From Nocardia sp. NRRL S-836 (GTDB lineage Bacteria > Actinomycetota > Actinomycetes > Mycobacteriales > Pseudonocardiaceae): a stretch of 64,000 nt of DNA. Positions 1 to 7,952 of this stretch are shown in pieces; position 1 is the first letter of the stretch, and each line of letters starts with the position of its first letter. Both the position numbers and the translations under genes were made by a program. The notes under the pieces are model-generated. The model was not told the DNA's origin. It saw only the letters and a list, made by a program, of their open reading frames with translations, and did not search any database. The DNA lies in contig NZ_LGDY01000047.1 of the NCBI RefSeq assembly GCF_001279525.1, positions 97,860 through 161,859 of the forward strand, in the 5' to 3' direction.

Positions 1-112
1 TGAACGCGTCGGCCCGCTTCTTCTCGTCGTCCACCCAGGACGCCACGAATCCGGCGAATCCGATGAGCAACGCGAGCACCACGGCGTAACCGCCGATCAA
101 CCAGGCCCACAT
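1..112 (-). CDS. Small membrane protein, N-terminus only (runs off left edge)
   Basis: The first 37 residues are visible and start MWAWLIGGY. They hold one hydrophobic segment (about residues 3-26) followed by a charged stretch with WVDDEKKR, so this looks like the membrane anchor of a small protein. The ATG at 112 is preceded on its strand by a GAAGGG ribosome-binding site. The rest lies outside the window, so the family cannot be named. Confidence 0.6.
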   Translation of the reverse strand, partial: MWAWLIGGYAVVLALLIGFAGFVASWVDDEKKRADAF

Positions 113-963
113 GGGCAAATTCCCTTCAATCCAACGCAACAGGTGTTGAAGGGGGCGAGCCACACGGAATTAAGTGCGATAGTGCGATTCCGTGACTCCC
201 ACGCCCAATGGTGCCAGACGACAGCGTCACACGCGAACCGCCCTTCAACAGCGGCAAGCCTGAGGCCTGCCAGTGGCTCACGTCTCGCGTGTTGCGGGAA
301 CCTGTGGACAACTCGCCGTCTGTGGACAACTGCGGCTGAAATCAGGCCTTGAGGTTGCGCAATGGCGGCATGTCTGTACTTGGCCACCGCCGACGACGTT
401 CAGACCCGCACCGAGCATGAGTTCACACCGGCCGAGCGTGCCCGCGTCATCGGTTGGGCAGCCTCAGTTTTGGTTCCTCCAACTATCCGCACCTGATTTC
501 TGTCGGGTGCGCAATCAGGTCTGTCCCGGGCCTGCGGCCGCTGGCAACACAGGCGCCGACTTCGCAGCAGAACCCGCTCGACGAAACCAGCGGCACTGGC
601 CAATGGTTCGGCCCGCCGCAACTGCCGGACTCGTCTCCACAACGGATCTCGGTCAGCACCGGACGGCTCAAGACGCCGTGGGCACGGCTACAGCCCTGAA
701 TTTTGGACTGTCAAGTGCTCACCACCTGCCGTGCCGACACTGGCATGGAGCACGACTGCGGCCGCACGGGGCGGCGAAGCCGACCAGTCGGTCCCGGCGC
801 GTTCAACCCCAGCTCCCGGCCGCCGAACGCCTGGTCGGTGGCGAGGGTGACCGCAAGAGCACAGAACCTAGCCACTGTCGGCGACCGGCTTCGTGTCCAC
901 CTGCACCATCCGGCTGACCTCGGCGAGCCCGGTCAGGACCGCGTGGCTCAGCAAGTTGGTTGA
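113..963. other. Gap without a convincing gene; two DnaA-box-like sites
   Basis: No frame here has both good codon bias and a plausible start. The longest open frames are proline/arginine-rich shadows. Two copies of TGTGGACAA (303-311 and 321-329), 18 bp apart, match the reverse complement of the actinobacterial DnaA box. No other origin features (AT-rich unwinding element, dnaA or dnaN) are present. Confidence 0.5.
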
Positions 964-1839
964 AACGCCAGATCGCCGAAGTGCCTTTGCCAGTCCTCCT
1001 GTCGTAACGACGCGACCGACCGGATCATCCGGCGGACCGCGAGCTCAAGTGATCAACAGGCGGTCGTACGCTACGGGTACACCGCGGAGGGTGACACGTC
1101 CGATCTTGCACTCGATGCGAGCGGCGCGATTCTCACCAGGACGTTCTTGTTACCCGGTGGCGTTATCCACACTGTGAAGCCCGGCGGACAGCCGAGCTGG
1201 GACCACGCTTCCGTGCGCGGAAACCTGTTCCTGCAAACGGATGCGGCCGGCAAGCGAACCGGTCAGGTGCATGAGTACAGCCCGTTCGGCGAACCGCTGG
1301 CAGCCGACGGCACCGCCGCCCCGGACAACGTTCCCGACAACCAGCCGGGCCAGCTGGACAACGGGTGGCTGGGCCAGCACCAACGCCCCTACGAACACGC
1401 CGGTGCGCTGGCCCTGGTGCAGATGGGCGCCCGGCCCTACCTGCCACTGCTCGGCCGGTTCCTGTCGGTGGACCCGATCGAGGGCGGCTCCGCCAACGAC
1501 TACGACTACGTCGTCGCTGACCCGCTCAACAAGCAGGACCTCGATGGCAAGCGGTGGGGCTGGATCCGCAGAATGATCGGTCCCGTGGCCAGGGCCACCA
1601 AGACGGTCATCCGCGGCATCGGCAACGGGGCGGTGTGGCTGCGCAAGACGACGATCAAGCTGTTCTGGCGAGGCGTTCTCGAGGTGGCATCCTGGCGGCA
1701 CAACTGGCGGTTGAGGCTGACCAACGGCCTTGCCCAGGGCACTTACCGGATGCAACCCGGGAACGGCGGCCTGCTCGGCACGATCGGCACCTTCGTCGGC
1801 GGCTTCCTCAGGGGGTGGTTCATGAAGCCGCCCCACTAA
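964..1839 (+). pseudogene. RHS-repeat protein, C-terminal fragment with variable tail
   Basis: RHS proteins are large secreted YD-repeat shells that carry a toxic C-terminal tip. The open frame begins after a TGA at 961 and reads RHS-like sequence without a credible start: DRIIRR, RYGYTAEGD, a DASG turn, LPGG, then YSPFGEP, GWLGQHQRPYEHAG, MGARPYLPLLGRFLSVDPIEGGSAN and NDYDYV. This is the conserved RHS-associated core, which normally ends in the DP.. motif just before the tip. After it comes a tail of about 100 residues, rich in W and R with one hydrophobic stretch, that I do not recognise. The shell is missing, so this is a relic or an orphan tip module. No immunity-like gene follows. Confidence 0.75.
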
Positions 1840-2032
1840 CCGCGCTGCGCTGATCCAGGGCGGTTAAGGTGCCGCGGGTGGACTCGCTCGACGAGCAGGC
1901 CCACCCGCGGATCACCCCGCCGATCGGCCCGGCCGTACTGGTCGCGGGCACGGCGACTGTCACCGAGCCGGTCGAAGTCGCCTTCGACCCGGCCGTGATG
2001 TTGTCCAATACCCAATGCCGGGCCACGTAAGC

Positions 2033-2149
2033 GTCCTCGAGGTTCCCGCCGATGGCTACGACAACCGTGCCAACCTCATCGTGCTCGCCGAACTCGGCCG
2101 CACTTCGCGCAAGACGAATCGTCCCATTGCCGCCTATCTGCCGCTGTAG
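2033..2149 (+). pseudogene. Short C-terminal remnant of an unknown protein
   Basis: In one frame the sequence reads like a protein end, with DGYDNRANLIVLAEL, TSRKTNRPIAAYLPL and a TAG stop at 2147-2149. There is no start and upstream frames are broken. It runs into the stop region of the minus-strand gene ending at 2134. I cannot assign a family. Confidence 0.3.
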
Positions 2150-2745
2150 GGCAGGTATGGCATTGCCCGCGGTTCGGCTGGAGGCGAGACGAGCGGTTCA
2201 CCCGGCCAGAAGGGACCTTCCGCGACGAACTGGCGAATATGTCCGGTCAGCTCGTCCAAGTGCTGCTGGCGGTCGTCTGGTCCTGCCTGGGAACGTGAGC
2301 CGTCAGGGTGGTACAGCTCGTGAACAGTGTTCGGTCCGCTGCCTACGAGCAGAGCCGTCAGCTGAGGCAGCCCCAGTGGCATCGCATCGCAGCCTTGGCT
2401 GCGGGCGAGACCGACCACCGCGTCCACGGTGGTTTCCCAATCACCGACCTGCGACCAGAGGCGTCCGCCATCGAGCTCGAAGGTCAATGTCGACAACGGA
2501 ACGAGGCAGCCGGATGTGCGACCAGGAAACTCGGTGAGGCATCGGTAGATCCTGCCACCGTCGGGCTGTGGCACCGCCGGGTGCAGCAAGGTCAACGCAT
2601 GCACGATCGTTGCGTTGATCGGCACAGGATGTTGCGGTGACACATACGGTTCGTGCAACGCAAGCAGGTAGACGTCCTTGACCCTCACCGGTTTCCCCTC
2701 TTCCAAGATCGACCGCCGCGAACGATCACAGCTCTCGATGGCCAT
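2134..2745 (-). CDS. Hypothetical protein, 203 aa
   Basis: The frame has good codon bias and ordinary soluble-protein composition (for example VKDVYLLALHEPYVSP, FELDGGRLWSQVGDWE, NTVHELYHPDG). No membrane segment or catalytic motif is evident. The ATG at 2745 was chosen because sequence upstream in the same frame is antisense to the peptide-deformylase relic and looks non-coding. No strong Shine-Dalgarno was seen, so the start is uncertain. It diverges from the deformylase fragment, with 39 bp between starts. Function unknown. Confidence 0.55.
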   Translation of the reverse strand: MAIESCDRSRRSILEEGKPVRVKDVYLLALHEPYVSPQHPVPINATIVHALTLLHPAVPQPDGGRIYRCLTEFPGRTSGCLVPLSTLTFELDGGRLWSQVGDWETTVDAVVGLARSQGCDAMPLGLPQLTALLVGSGPNTVHELYHPDGSRSQAGPDDRQQHLDELTGHIRQFVAEGPFWPGEPLVSPPAEPRAMPYLPYSGR

Positions 2746-2784
2746 TCTGGCGTACCGCCGACTGTTCTTTTGGGTCGGTACAAA

Positions 2785-3141
2785 ATGGCGATCGGCGTCG
2801 ACCGGGCCGCCGCGATCGTGCGCACCCCTGACGGCGAGACGATCACCCTGCTCAACCCCACCATCATCGAGTCCGCCGGCGAGGTCGACGAGCACTACGA
2901 AGGGTGCCTGTCGTTCTTCGACGTCCGCGGCCAGGTCCCCTGCGCGCACATCATCCACGTCGAGCACACCACCGTCGACGGCGACACTAAGATCACCGTC
3001 TTCCACCGCGGTGTCGCACGCCTCGTGCGCCACGAGGTCGACCACCTGCACGGCCTGCTCTACACCGACCGGATGCGCGCCGGCGTCACCCCGATCCCGG
3101 TCGAGCAGTACCGCGGCACCGGCACGACCTGGAAATACTGA
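2785..3141 (+). pseudogene. def: Peptide deformylase, N-terminally truncated
   Basis: Peptide deformylase removes the formyl group from new polypeptides using an active-site metal. The 118-residue frame has two of the three family motifs, EGCLS (metal Cys) and RHEVDHLHG (HExxH-type metal ligands), and ends in the usual region RGTGTTWKY. The first motif, GxGLAAxQ, and about 60-70 N-terminal residues are missing. Homology begins abruptly at IGVDRAAAIVRTPDGE. Without the glycine-rich motif the protein should be inactive, so this is probably a relic joined to unrelated upstream DNA. Confidence 0.8.
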
Positions 3142-3887
3142 CCGAACTCGCGCAGGCACACCGCCACACGCACGACCGGTCCACCGGTCAGGCGGTCGCC
3201 GTCACACCGCGCCGCGTCGACGATCAGCGTGGGCACCGGCGATTCCGTCGTCCGGGACGACGCAGTTGTCACGAACGATCCTCAACCCGGCAACGCCGGT
3301 GCCCGCCCGAGACCAGGCATGCCACGAGTCACCGGCGCTCAACTGGCGTAGCTGACCGTGACCACCGAACCGCCCAAGGACGCCGACTCGATCGCGATGC
3401 TGGCAGCCGCGGCCGACACCGCGGTGGCCGCGCCGGACCAGCGGGCCGACGAGGCGGCCGACGCGGTGCTGACCACCTTCACCGCCACCGTGTCCCCCGG
3501 TACAGGCGAAACCCGCCACCCGGTAACGGCGCTGCCCGGTGGCGCGGCCAAGCCGACCGGTCCGCTGGCCACGGCGATGGCGCACCTGCGCGCCGCGTCC
3601 GGCTACCTCAGCCTGGGCGACCACGCCGAGGCCGGGCGATCGCGGACAACGGGACGTCGTGGACCTCGTCTCCCGGTGCCGCGCAGGCGAATGGCGCCGG
3701 TGCGCGAGGTGATGGCCACGTCGTCGAGGTCGAGCACTTCGCACTCCTCGACCCGTGCGTGGGCGTAGGGCATCACCGCGATGATCGCCGCGTCGCGTTC
3801 ATCTCGGCGGACGGAGTCCCGCTCGACCTTGCCCTGCTCGACAGGCTCCAGTGCGTCGCGCTCGCACTGACTGGTGCTAAGCTGGGC
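3142..3887. other. Gene debris, no intact gene
   Basis: Several short stretches have coding character but no complete gene. The plus frame from a GTG at 3358 reads an alanine-rich acidic sequence to about residue 90 and then degenerates. A plus-frame fragment at about 3780-3880 reads AFISADGVPLDLALLDRLQ. A minus-strand fragment near 3170-3270 reads LIVDAARCDGDRL. I take the region as decayed coding DNA. Confidence 0.4.
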
Positions 3888-4060
3888 GCTCTTCCCCGCT
3901 GCCGCGGGGGTGTTGCACAGATGGTCGACAGCGCGCCGCGTGTATCGCCACGCGCGTCTGCTTTCCCCGCTTCAGCGGGGTGTTCTCGTTCTCCGTTACG
4001 CATCGGTGTTCGGACGGACATCCGTTTCCGATCGCTCCCCGCACATGCGGGGCAGGCCTG
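3888..4060 (+). repeat. Three CRISPR-like palindromic repeats (degenerate)
   Basis: The palindromic core CCCCGC-N4-GCGGGG occurs three times, at 3894-3909, 3965-3980 and 4037-4052, each preceded by CT or TT. This is the core of type I-E repeats common in actinobacteria. Flanking repeat bases are only partly conserved. The spacing is 71 and 72 bp, longer than the usual 61 bp of type I-E arrays. No cas gene is in the window. It could be a dead array or three hairpins in the leader of the next gene. Confidence 0.35.
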
Positions 4061-4101
4061 CGTCGAGCGCGGCCGCCATGACCATGAGGAGTACCTCCGC
4101 T

Positions 4102-5264
4102 GTGTCCACTGAGAAACCGCTGCACGACGATGTTCCGCTCGACCACGCGTGGCTCATCGGCCGGCGCACGTACGTGCGCTGCCCCAAGGGCTCCCAGCTC
4201 GACCAGGAGCTGATCGCGCTCGGCGCGAGATGGGACTGGGACCAGCGCGCCCGCTGGGTCGGCACACCGGCCAAGCGTGACCGGGTACGGGAACTGGTCA
4301 CTGCCGACCAGGAACGTCACAGGATCAGCGTCGAGGCCAGGCAGCAGGTGCTCGACGCCGGGCGATGGGTGCTGGTGCCACGTAAGCACCGCGCCGCCGT
4401 GTTCTTCGAGCGCGCCGGCGAGCTCGGAGCAGTTTGGGATCAGGCCAGATACGGCTTCGCGCTGCCCAGTGAGGAAAGCCGCGCCGCTCTGCAGCACGAG
4501 CTGGACGCGTGGGTGGAGCAACAGCGGGTCGAACAGGAACGCACCGAGGCCGAGCAGGCCGAGCAGCGGCGCCTCGAGGCGCAGGAGCAGACCCGCGCGG
4601 CAGCCGAGGCACAAGCAGCAGCCACCGCCCGGGTCATTGCCGACAGCGGCCGCATCCTCACCGGCGACACCGTGCAGCAGCACGAGGTCAGCACGGCCTA
4701 CATGAACACGGTCACCGCGAACAGCGCGGCGTGCAGGATCGGCACCGTACGCACATTGCGCGACGGACGTCGCGGCCTGATCGTCGGCCGGAAGATCTGG
4801 TTCACCAGTGAGCACGACGCCTGCGACCTCGACTGGCACCGGGACGCACCCGATCAGGCGCACTGGAACTTCCGGTACACGCTGGAGATCGTCGAGCCGA
4901 CCGCGCAGGAGGTCCGCGCCGACGCCGAGGCCGCTGCTGTTCGCGCTGACGCCCTGGAAATCGCCGCGGTGTTCGCCGAGTTGGGGAGGCTCGGCCGTCA
5001 CGTCGAGGGCCGGCCCGCCAGGATACTCGACCCGGAACGCCGGGCGTCTCATCGTTCAGCGTCGGCACGGTGGTGCTCACCGCCGACGGCCGTGTGGTGT
5101 GGCACCACCCCGGCTTCCAGGACGACTATGTCGCCACCGAGGCGGTCACCACCGATGTCGAGCTGGTGGCGCGCGTCCGCGCACTGCTCGCTGCAGGCAC
5201 CCGCACCCGCACCGTCCACGACCAGCTCACCTACACATACGAGGTCACTTGTGGACCTGCGTGA
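4102..5264 (+). pseudogene. DUF5710-like coiled-coil protein, probably frameshifted
   Basis: The GTG at 4102 follows GAGGAG by 10 nt. Residues about 15-60 resemble a DUF5710 module (YVRCPKGSQLDQELIALGARWD, then WVG), a small domain found in DNA-processing proteins. A Glu/Gln/Ala coiled coil follows at about residues 125-175 (EQERTEAEQAEQ). At about position 5040 coding character leaves this frame. The frame starting ERRASHRS becomes Ser/Pro-rich, while another frame reads VGTVVLTADGRVVWHHPGFQDD and ends at a TGA at 5262-5264. A one-base indel or slippage site near 5035-5045 would join the halves into one protein of about 387 residues. It is followed at once by the gene at 5251. Confidence 0.5.
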
Positions 5265-5610
5265 GATCGACATCGACGGCGACGTGTTCGAGCTCAACGA
5301 GTACGCGGGCGTCGTCGCCGCGCTGCTGCTCCAACTCGCTCCACAGACCACGGACTTGGTTTCTCGCAAGACACTTCGAGACGCGATGGCAACGGCGTTG
5401 CCCTGGGGCGGCGGGCAGTTTCGCGACAAGGGACACCCAGCTTCACGGGCGGTCCAGGCGGCCATGGGCGATCTGGAGAGGCTCGCGGCGGCCCACCGGC
5501 TGGGCCAAGACCGGACGGCTACGGTGGCCGTGCTGGACCGGGCCCTGCTGGTCCGGATCGCCGCTCTGTGGGGACGTTCCGGCGAAGCTCCGCGAACACC
5601 GCAGCGATGA
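5251..5610 (+). CDS. Hypothetical protein, 119 aa
   Basis: The GTG at 5251 has GAGG 7 nt upstream and overlaps the end of the preceding frame by 14 bases, suggesting translational coupling. The protein begins VDLREIDIDGDVFELNEYAG, is mainly helical, and contains LPWGGGQFRDKGHPASRAVQAAMGDL. There are no membrane segments. Its coupling to the DUF5710-like gene suggests a joint role. I do not recognise the family. Confidence 0.5.
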   Translation: MDLREIDIDGDVFELNEYAGVVAALLLQLAPQTTDLVSRKTLRDAMATALPWGGGQFRDKGHPASRAVQAAMGDLERLAAAHRLGQDRTATVAVLDRALLVRIAALWGRSGEAPRTPQR

Positions 5611-5719
5611 TCTCGGTGACGGCGTTACCCCGATCGGGGGGACACGGCGGTTTCCGGTCAGGTGGCAGATCACGCCGCTCGTCCACGACTGTGCTCACTC
5701 ATGCCCTCGGGTCGGGCCG

Positions 5720-6181
5720 TCAACTGGCAGACGCCTGGCCTGAGTGGTGGGATCGCATCATCTGGCCGAGCGTCAGTGCCGCGTGGACGATGTTGGCCAG
5801 CGCGGTGTTCCGCTCGTGTTCCTCAAGTGCGAGCATCCACTCGATCACGCCCTCGACCGCTTCGTAGTCTCCCTTGGTGGCGTAGGCGAGCGCCCCGTTG
5901 AGCATGTCCACCGGCCGACCCAGCGACGCGGGCTCTTCCGGGTCGTCGTCGTGCTTCTGCGCCGCGAGCAGCTCGTCGCCGTAGACGGCGAGGAACGGCC
6001 GTACGGCCTCCATGCTGTGCTCGATCAGCGCCACCCAGAACGCATCGATCCGCGACGGACCGACCTGCCGCACGATCGCCTCCAGCGCCACGAGCATCCG
6101 GTCCTCACCGACCGGAACCTCCATCGCCGTTACCACCACGTCCCGTGCGATGCGCAGCAGCTGATCCCGATCTTCGTACAT
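5720..6181 (-). CDS. Hypothetical acidic helical protein, 153 aa
   Basis: The frame starts MYEDRDQLLRIARDVVVTAM, is rich in Glu, Ala and Leu, and appears all-helical (SRIDAFWVALIEHSME, YEAVEGVIEWMLALEEHERN). It has no membrane segment or obvious motif. The ATG at 6181 has a GGGGGG tract about 8 nt upstream. It is co-directional with the next gene on the minus strand, 59 bp away, and may share its transcript. Function unknown. Confidence 0.65.
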   Translation of the reverse strand: MYEDRDQLLRIARDVVVTAMEVPVGEDRMLVALEAIVRQVGPSRIDAFWVALIEHSMEAVRPFLAVYGDELLAAQKHDDDPEEPASLGRPVDMLNGALAYATKGDYEAVEGVIEWMLALEEHERNTALANIVHAALTLGQMMRSHHSGQASAS

Positions 6182-6240
6182 GACGACGCCCCCCAGCGTT
6201 CGTGTTGATCTCCCGTCGACCGTACACAGCGCTTGAGGGT

Positions 6241-6906
6241 CTAGGCGCGGGCGGTGCTCGACTGGACCTGGTCGATCAGTACGTCCAGGTCGGTCACCGG
6301 CGGGATGTCGGCCGCCAGGCGGTCCACCATCCGGTCCGTCTTCGCGACGTCGCGGCGCTTGCGCCGCCGCGCCGGCATGGCGGCGATGCAGACTGTGCCG
6401 CCCTCCGTGCGGCTGATGGCGAGCACGCTGACCCGGTGTCGCACCACGGGGCGGGCCGGATCGAGGAAGAACTGCTCGAACACCACCGGCGTCGCCGTCC
6501 CACCCAGTCCGGCCGCGTCGAACTCCGCGTGGTCGAACCGCAGGACCGACCGTCGTGCGACCCCGTCCTTGCCGCGGTTGCCCACCAGCATGATCGCGAC
6601 ACCCTCGTCGGCGTTGACGAGGACGTCGCCTGCACCAGCACCCTCAAAGAGCCGGGACAGCATGAAGTACCTCGTCTCCATAGCTGGAGTGACGTGGCGC
6701 TCGGCGCACAGTTCCTTACGCGCCAATGAGAGCAGTGGCACCAGTGACAGCACGCACACCGCCACGGTCAGGGCGTCGAACAGCGCCGGACGGGTCAAGC
6801 TGGGGACTGCGTTGGGGGTGGCTGCGCTAGTGGTTGTCACGGTTTCCACGTCAGCATCCGCCGCCACGATCTCACATGGTTCTGACAAGGCGGAAGCCAG
6901 TGACAC
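6241..6906 (-). CDS. Hypothetical single-pass membrane protein, up to 221 aa
   Basis: One hydrophobic segment (LFDALTVAVCVLSLVPLLSLA, residues about 42-62 from the GTG at 6906) is followed by a soluble domain of about 150 residues with MLVGNRGKDGVARRSVLRFDHAEF and TEGGTVCIAAMPARRRKRR. The basic run ends in a conserved-looking acidic C-terminus. The true start may be further in (a TTG near 6800 or the ATG at 6681), because the 5' part overlaps a plus-strand secreted-protein gene in antisense. Good codon bias supports the domain. Function unknown. Confidence 0.55.
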   Translation of the reverse strand: MSLASALSEPCEIVAADADVETVTTTSAATPNAVPSLTRPALFDALTVAVCVLSLVPLLSLARKELCAERHVTPAMETRYFMLSRLFEGAGAGDVLVNADEGVAIMLVGNRGKDGVARRSVLRFDHAEFDAAGLGGTATPVVFEQFFLDPARPVVRHRVSVLAISRTEGGTVCIAAMPARRRKRRDVAKTDRMVDRLAADIPPVTDLDVLIDQVQSSTARA

Positions 6907-7108
6907 GCAGGCCCGAGCCTACGACGGCGAGTACGACAACAACGGGGTCTACGCAGACGTGTACACCCTCAACGGCGGGCACTACTCGGTGTGGGACGGA
7001 AACGGCGCAGACGGAAACTGGGGGCCGTGGTCGGGAAACGGATCCCGGATCACCAAGTTCCGGGTGTGCGAGGACCGGGTGGGCTGCTCCGCTTGGGTCA
7101 ACCTGTAG
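6662..7108 (+). CDS. Small secreted protein with signal peptide
   Basis: The C-terminal part reads KLGTALGVAALVVVTVSTSASA, a clear Sec signal peptide. A mature domain of about 80 residues follows, with YDGEYDNNGVYADVYTLNGG, VWDGNGADGNWGPWSGN and a Cys pair (FRVCEDRVGCSAW). No ATG or GTG sits just ahead of the signal peptide (codon GTC at 6794), so the start is unresolved. The in-frame ATG at 6662 is the fallback and would add a long odd leader. It overlaps the minus-strand membrane-protein gene. Possibly a small extracellular binding protein or inhibitor. Confidence 0.5.
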   Translation: MKYLVSIAGVTWRSAHSSLRANESSGTSDSTHTATVRASNSAGRVKLGTALGVAALVVVTVSTSASAATISHGSDKAEASDTQARAYDGEYDNNGVYADVYTLNGGHYSVWDGNGADGNWGPWSGNGSRITKFRVCEDRVGCSAWVNL

Positions 7109-7449
7109 ACCCCCTTCTGTGGAAAGCCTTCCGTGGAAAGTCTTCCGGTCACTGGGATCCCGTGCGGGGCTTTCACGTTTACGCAATACCGAAATCCGCA
7201 GTCGGTTCTGACCTGCGTAGTCAGGTGCGGCAAGTACGGCGACGGATGGCTCACGTCATCCACGGTCCCGTAGGCAGCGCGTCGGCGTTCACCTCGGCTG
7301 CGCCGTTCAGTCAGGTGAACTGGGCGTTCGCCAGAAGGAGGCTGACCGCGTCAGCGGCTACGTGTTCAACACCAGCAAGGTCTACATCTGAGGCCGGCAC
7401 GGTGGCGGGTTCTCGTCGGGGGCCCGCCACCCGCTCGTTGGGGAGCCCG
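7109..7449. other. Gap with a short relic
   Basis: There is no intact gene. One plus-frame stretch ending at about 7390 reads LGVRQKEADRVSGYVFNTSKVYI before a TGA and has no start. It may be the tail of another small secreted protein. Confidence 0.3.
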
Positions 7450-7896
7450 ATGCTCGTCAGATCATTGCCGGTATTGCTCTTCCTGATCACAACCGTATGC
7501 CGCGCGGAGGAGCAGCCACCGGTGCTCGTAGGACAAGTAGCGCTGCCATTGCAAGGCTTCGAACTGACCCCGGCGGAGTACGCGCAGATCCAACGGGCAC
7601 GTATGCGGGCACGGGACGAGTGCATGCAACGAGGTTGCGCGCTGTGCGCAGGGCGTTGGGTGGTCTACGCCGAGGACGCGACGGCGCCGGGTCAGGGTGT
7701 CTTCGTCGAGTTCGCGCGGCTTAGTGCTCACCGAGCGCGACCAACCTTCCTGGACATCAAATCTAGAGGACGCGCCTCGCCGAATGAGAGTGCGGTCGGT
7801 TTGTGGACCGTTCGGGTCGTGTTAGGCGGTCGGGAGGTTGATCAAGGCCGCTGGGTGAGCGTACTGCATAGTGCGGTCACGGGGCATCCCAGCTGA
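7450..7896 (+). CDS. Putative lipoprotein-like protein, 148 aa (C-terminus suspect)
   Basis: The ATG at 7450 has GGGGAG 5 nt upstream. The N-terminus MLVRSLPVLLFLITTVC is signal-peptide-like with a Cys at residue 17 in an imperfect lipobox. It continues FELTPAEYAQIQRARMRARDECM, a pattern I associate with actinomycete surface lipoproteins of about 300-400 residues. After DECMQR the sequence becomes Arg-rich and unlike that family, so a frameshift or truncation near 7630 is likely. It is either a degraded lipoprotein or a short variant. Confidence 0.45.
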   Translation: MLVRSLPVLLFLITTVCRAEEQPPVLVGQVALPLQGFELTPAEYAQIQRARMRARDECMQRGCALCAGRWVVYAEDATAPGQGVFVEFARLSAHRARPTFLDIKSRGRASPNESAVGLWTVRVVLGGREVDQGRWVSVLHSAVTGHPS

Positions 7897-7952
7897 TTTA
7901 ATAACGATGTTTGTTAGAGCGCATCAACACGACACAGTCGCGACTGCGTCAA

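Noticed and set aside
273..917. Plus-strand 214-codon frame
   Set aside because: Low-complexity Pro/Arg/Ser composition, no ribosome-binding site, and no domain-like segments.
303..1173. Replication origin suggested by DnaA-box-like sites, including TTATCCACA at 1165-1173
   Set aside because: The third site lies inside RHS coding sequence, and no dnaA, dnaN or AT-rich unwinding region is present.
1150..1836. Minus-strand 228-codon frame over the RHS fragment
   Set aside because: The plus frame matches the RHS core closely, so the minus frame is a shadow.
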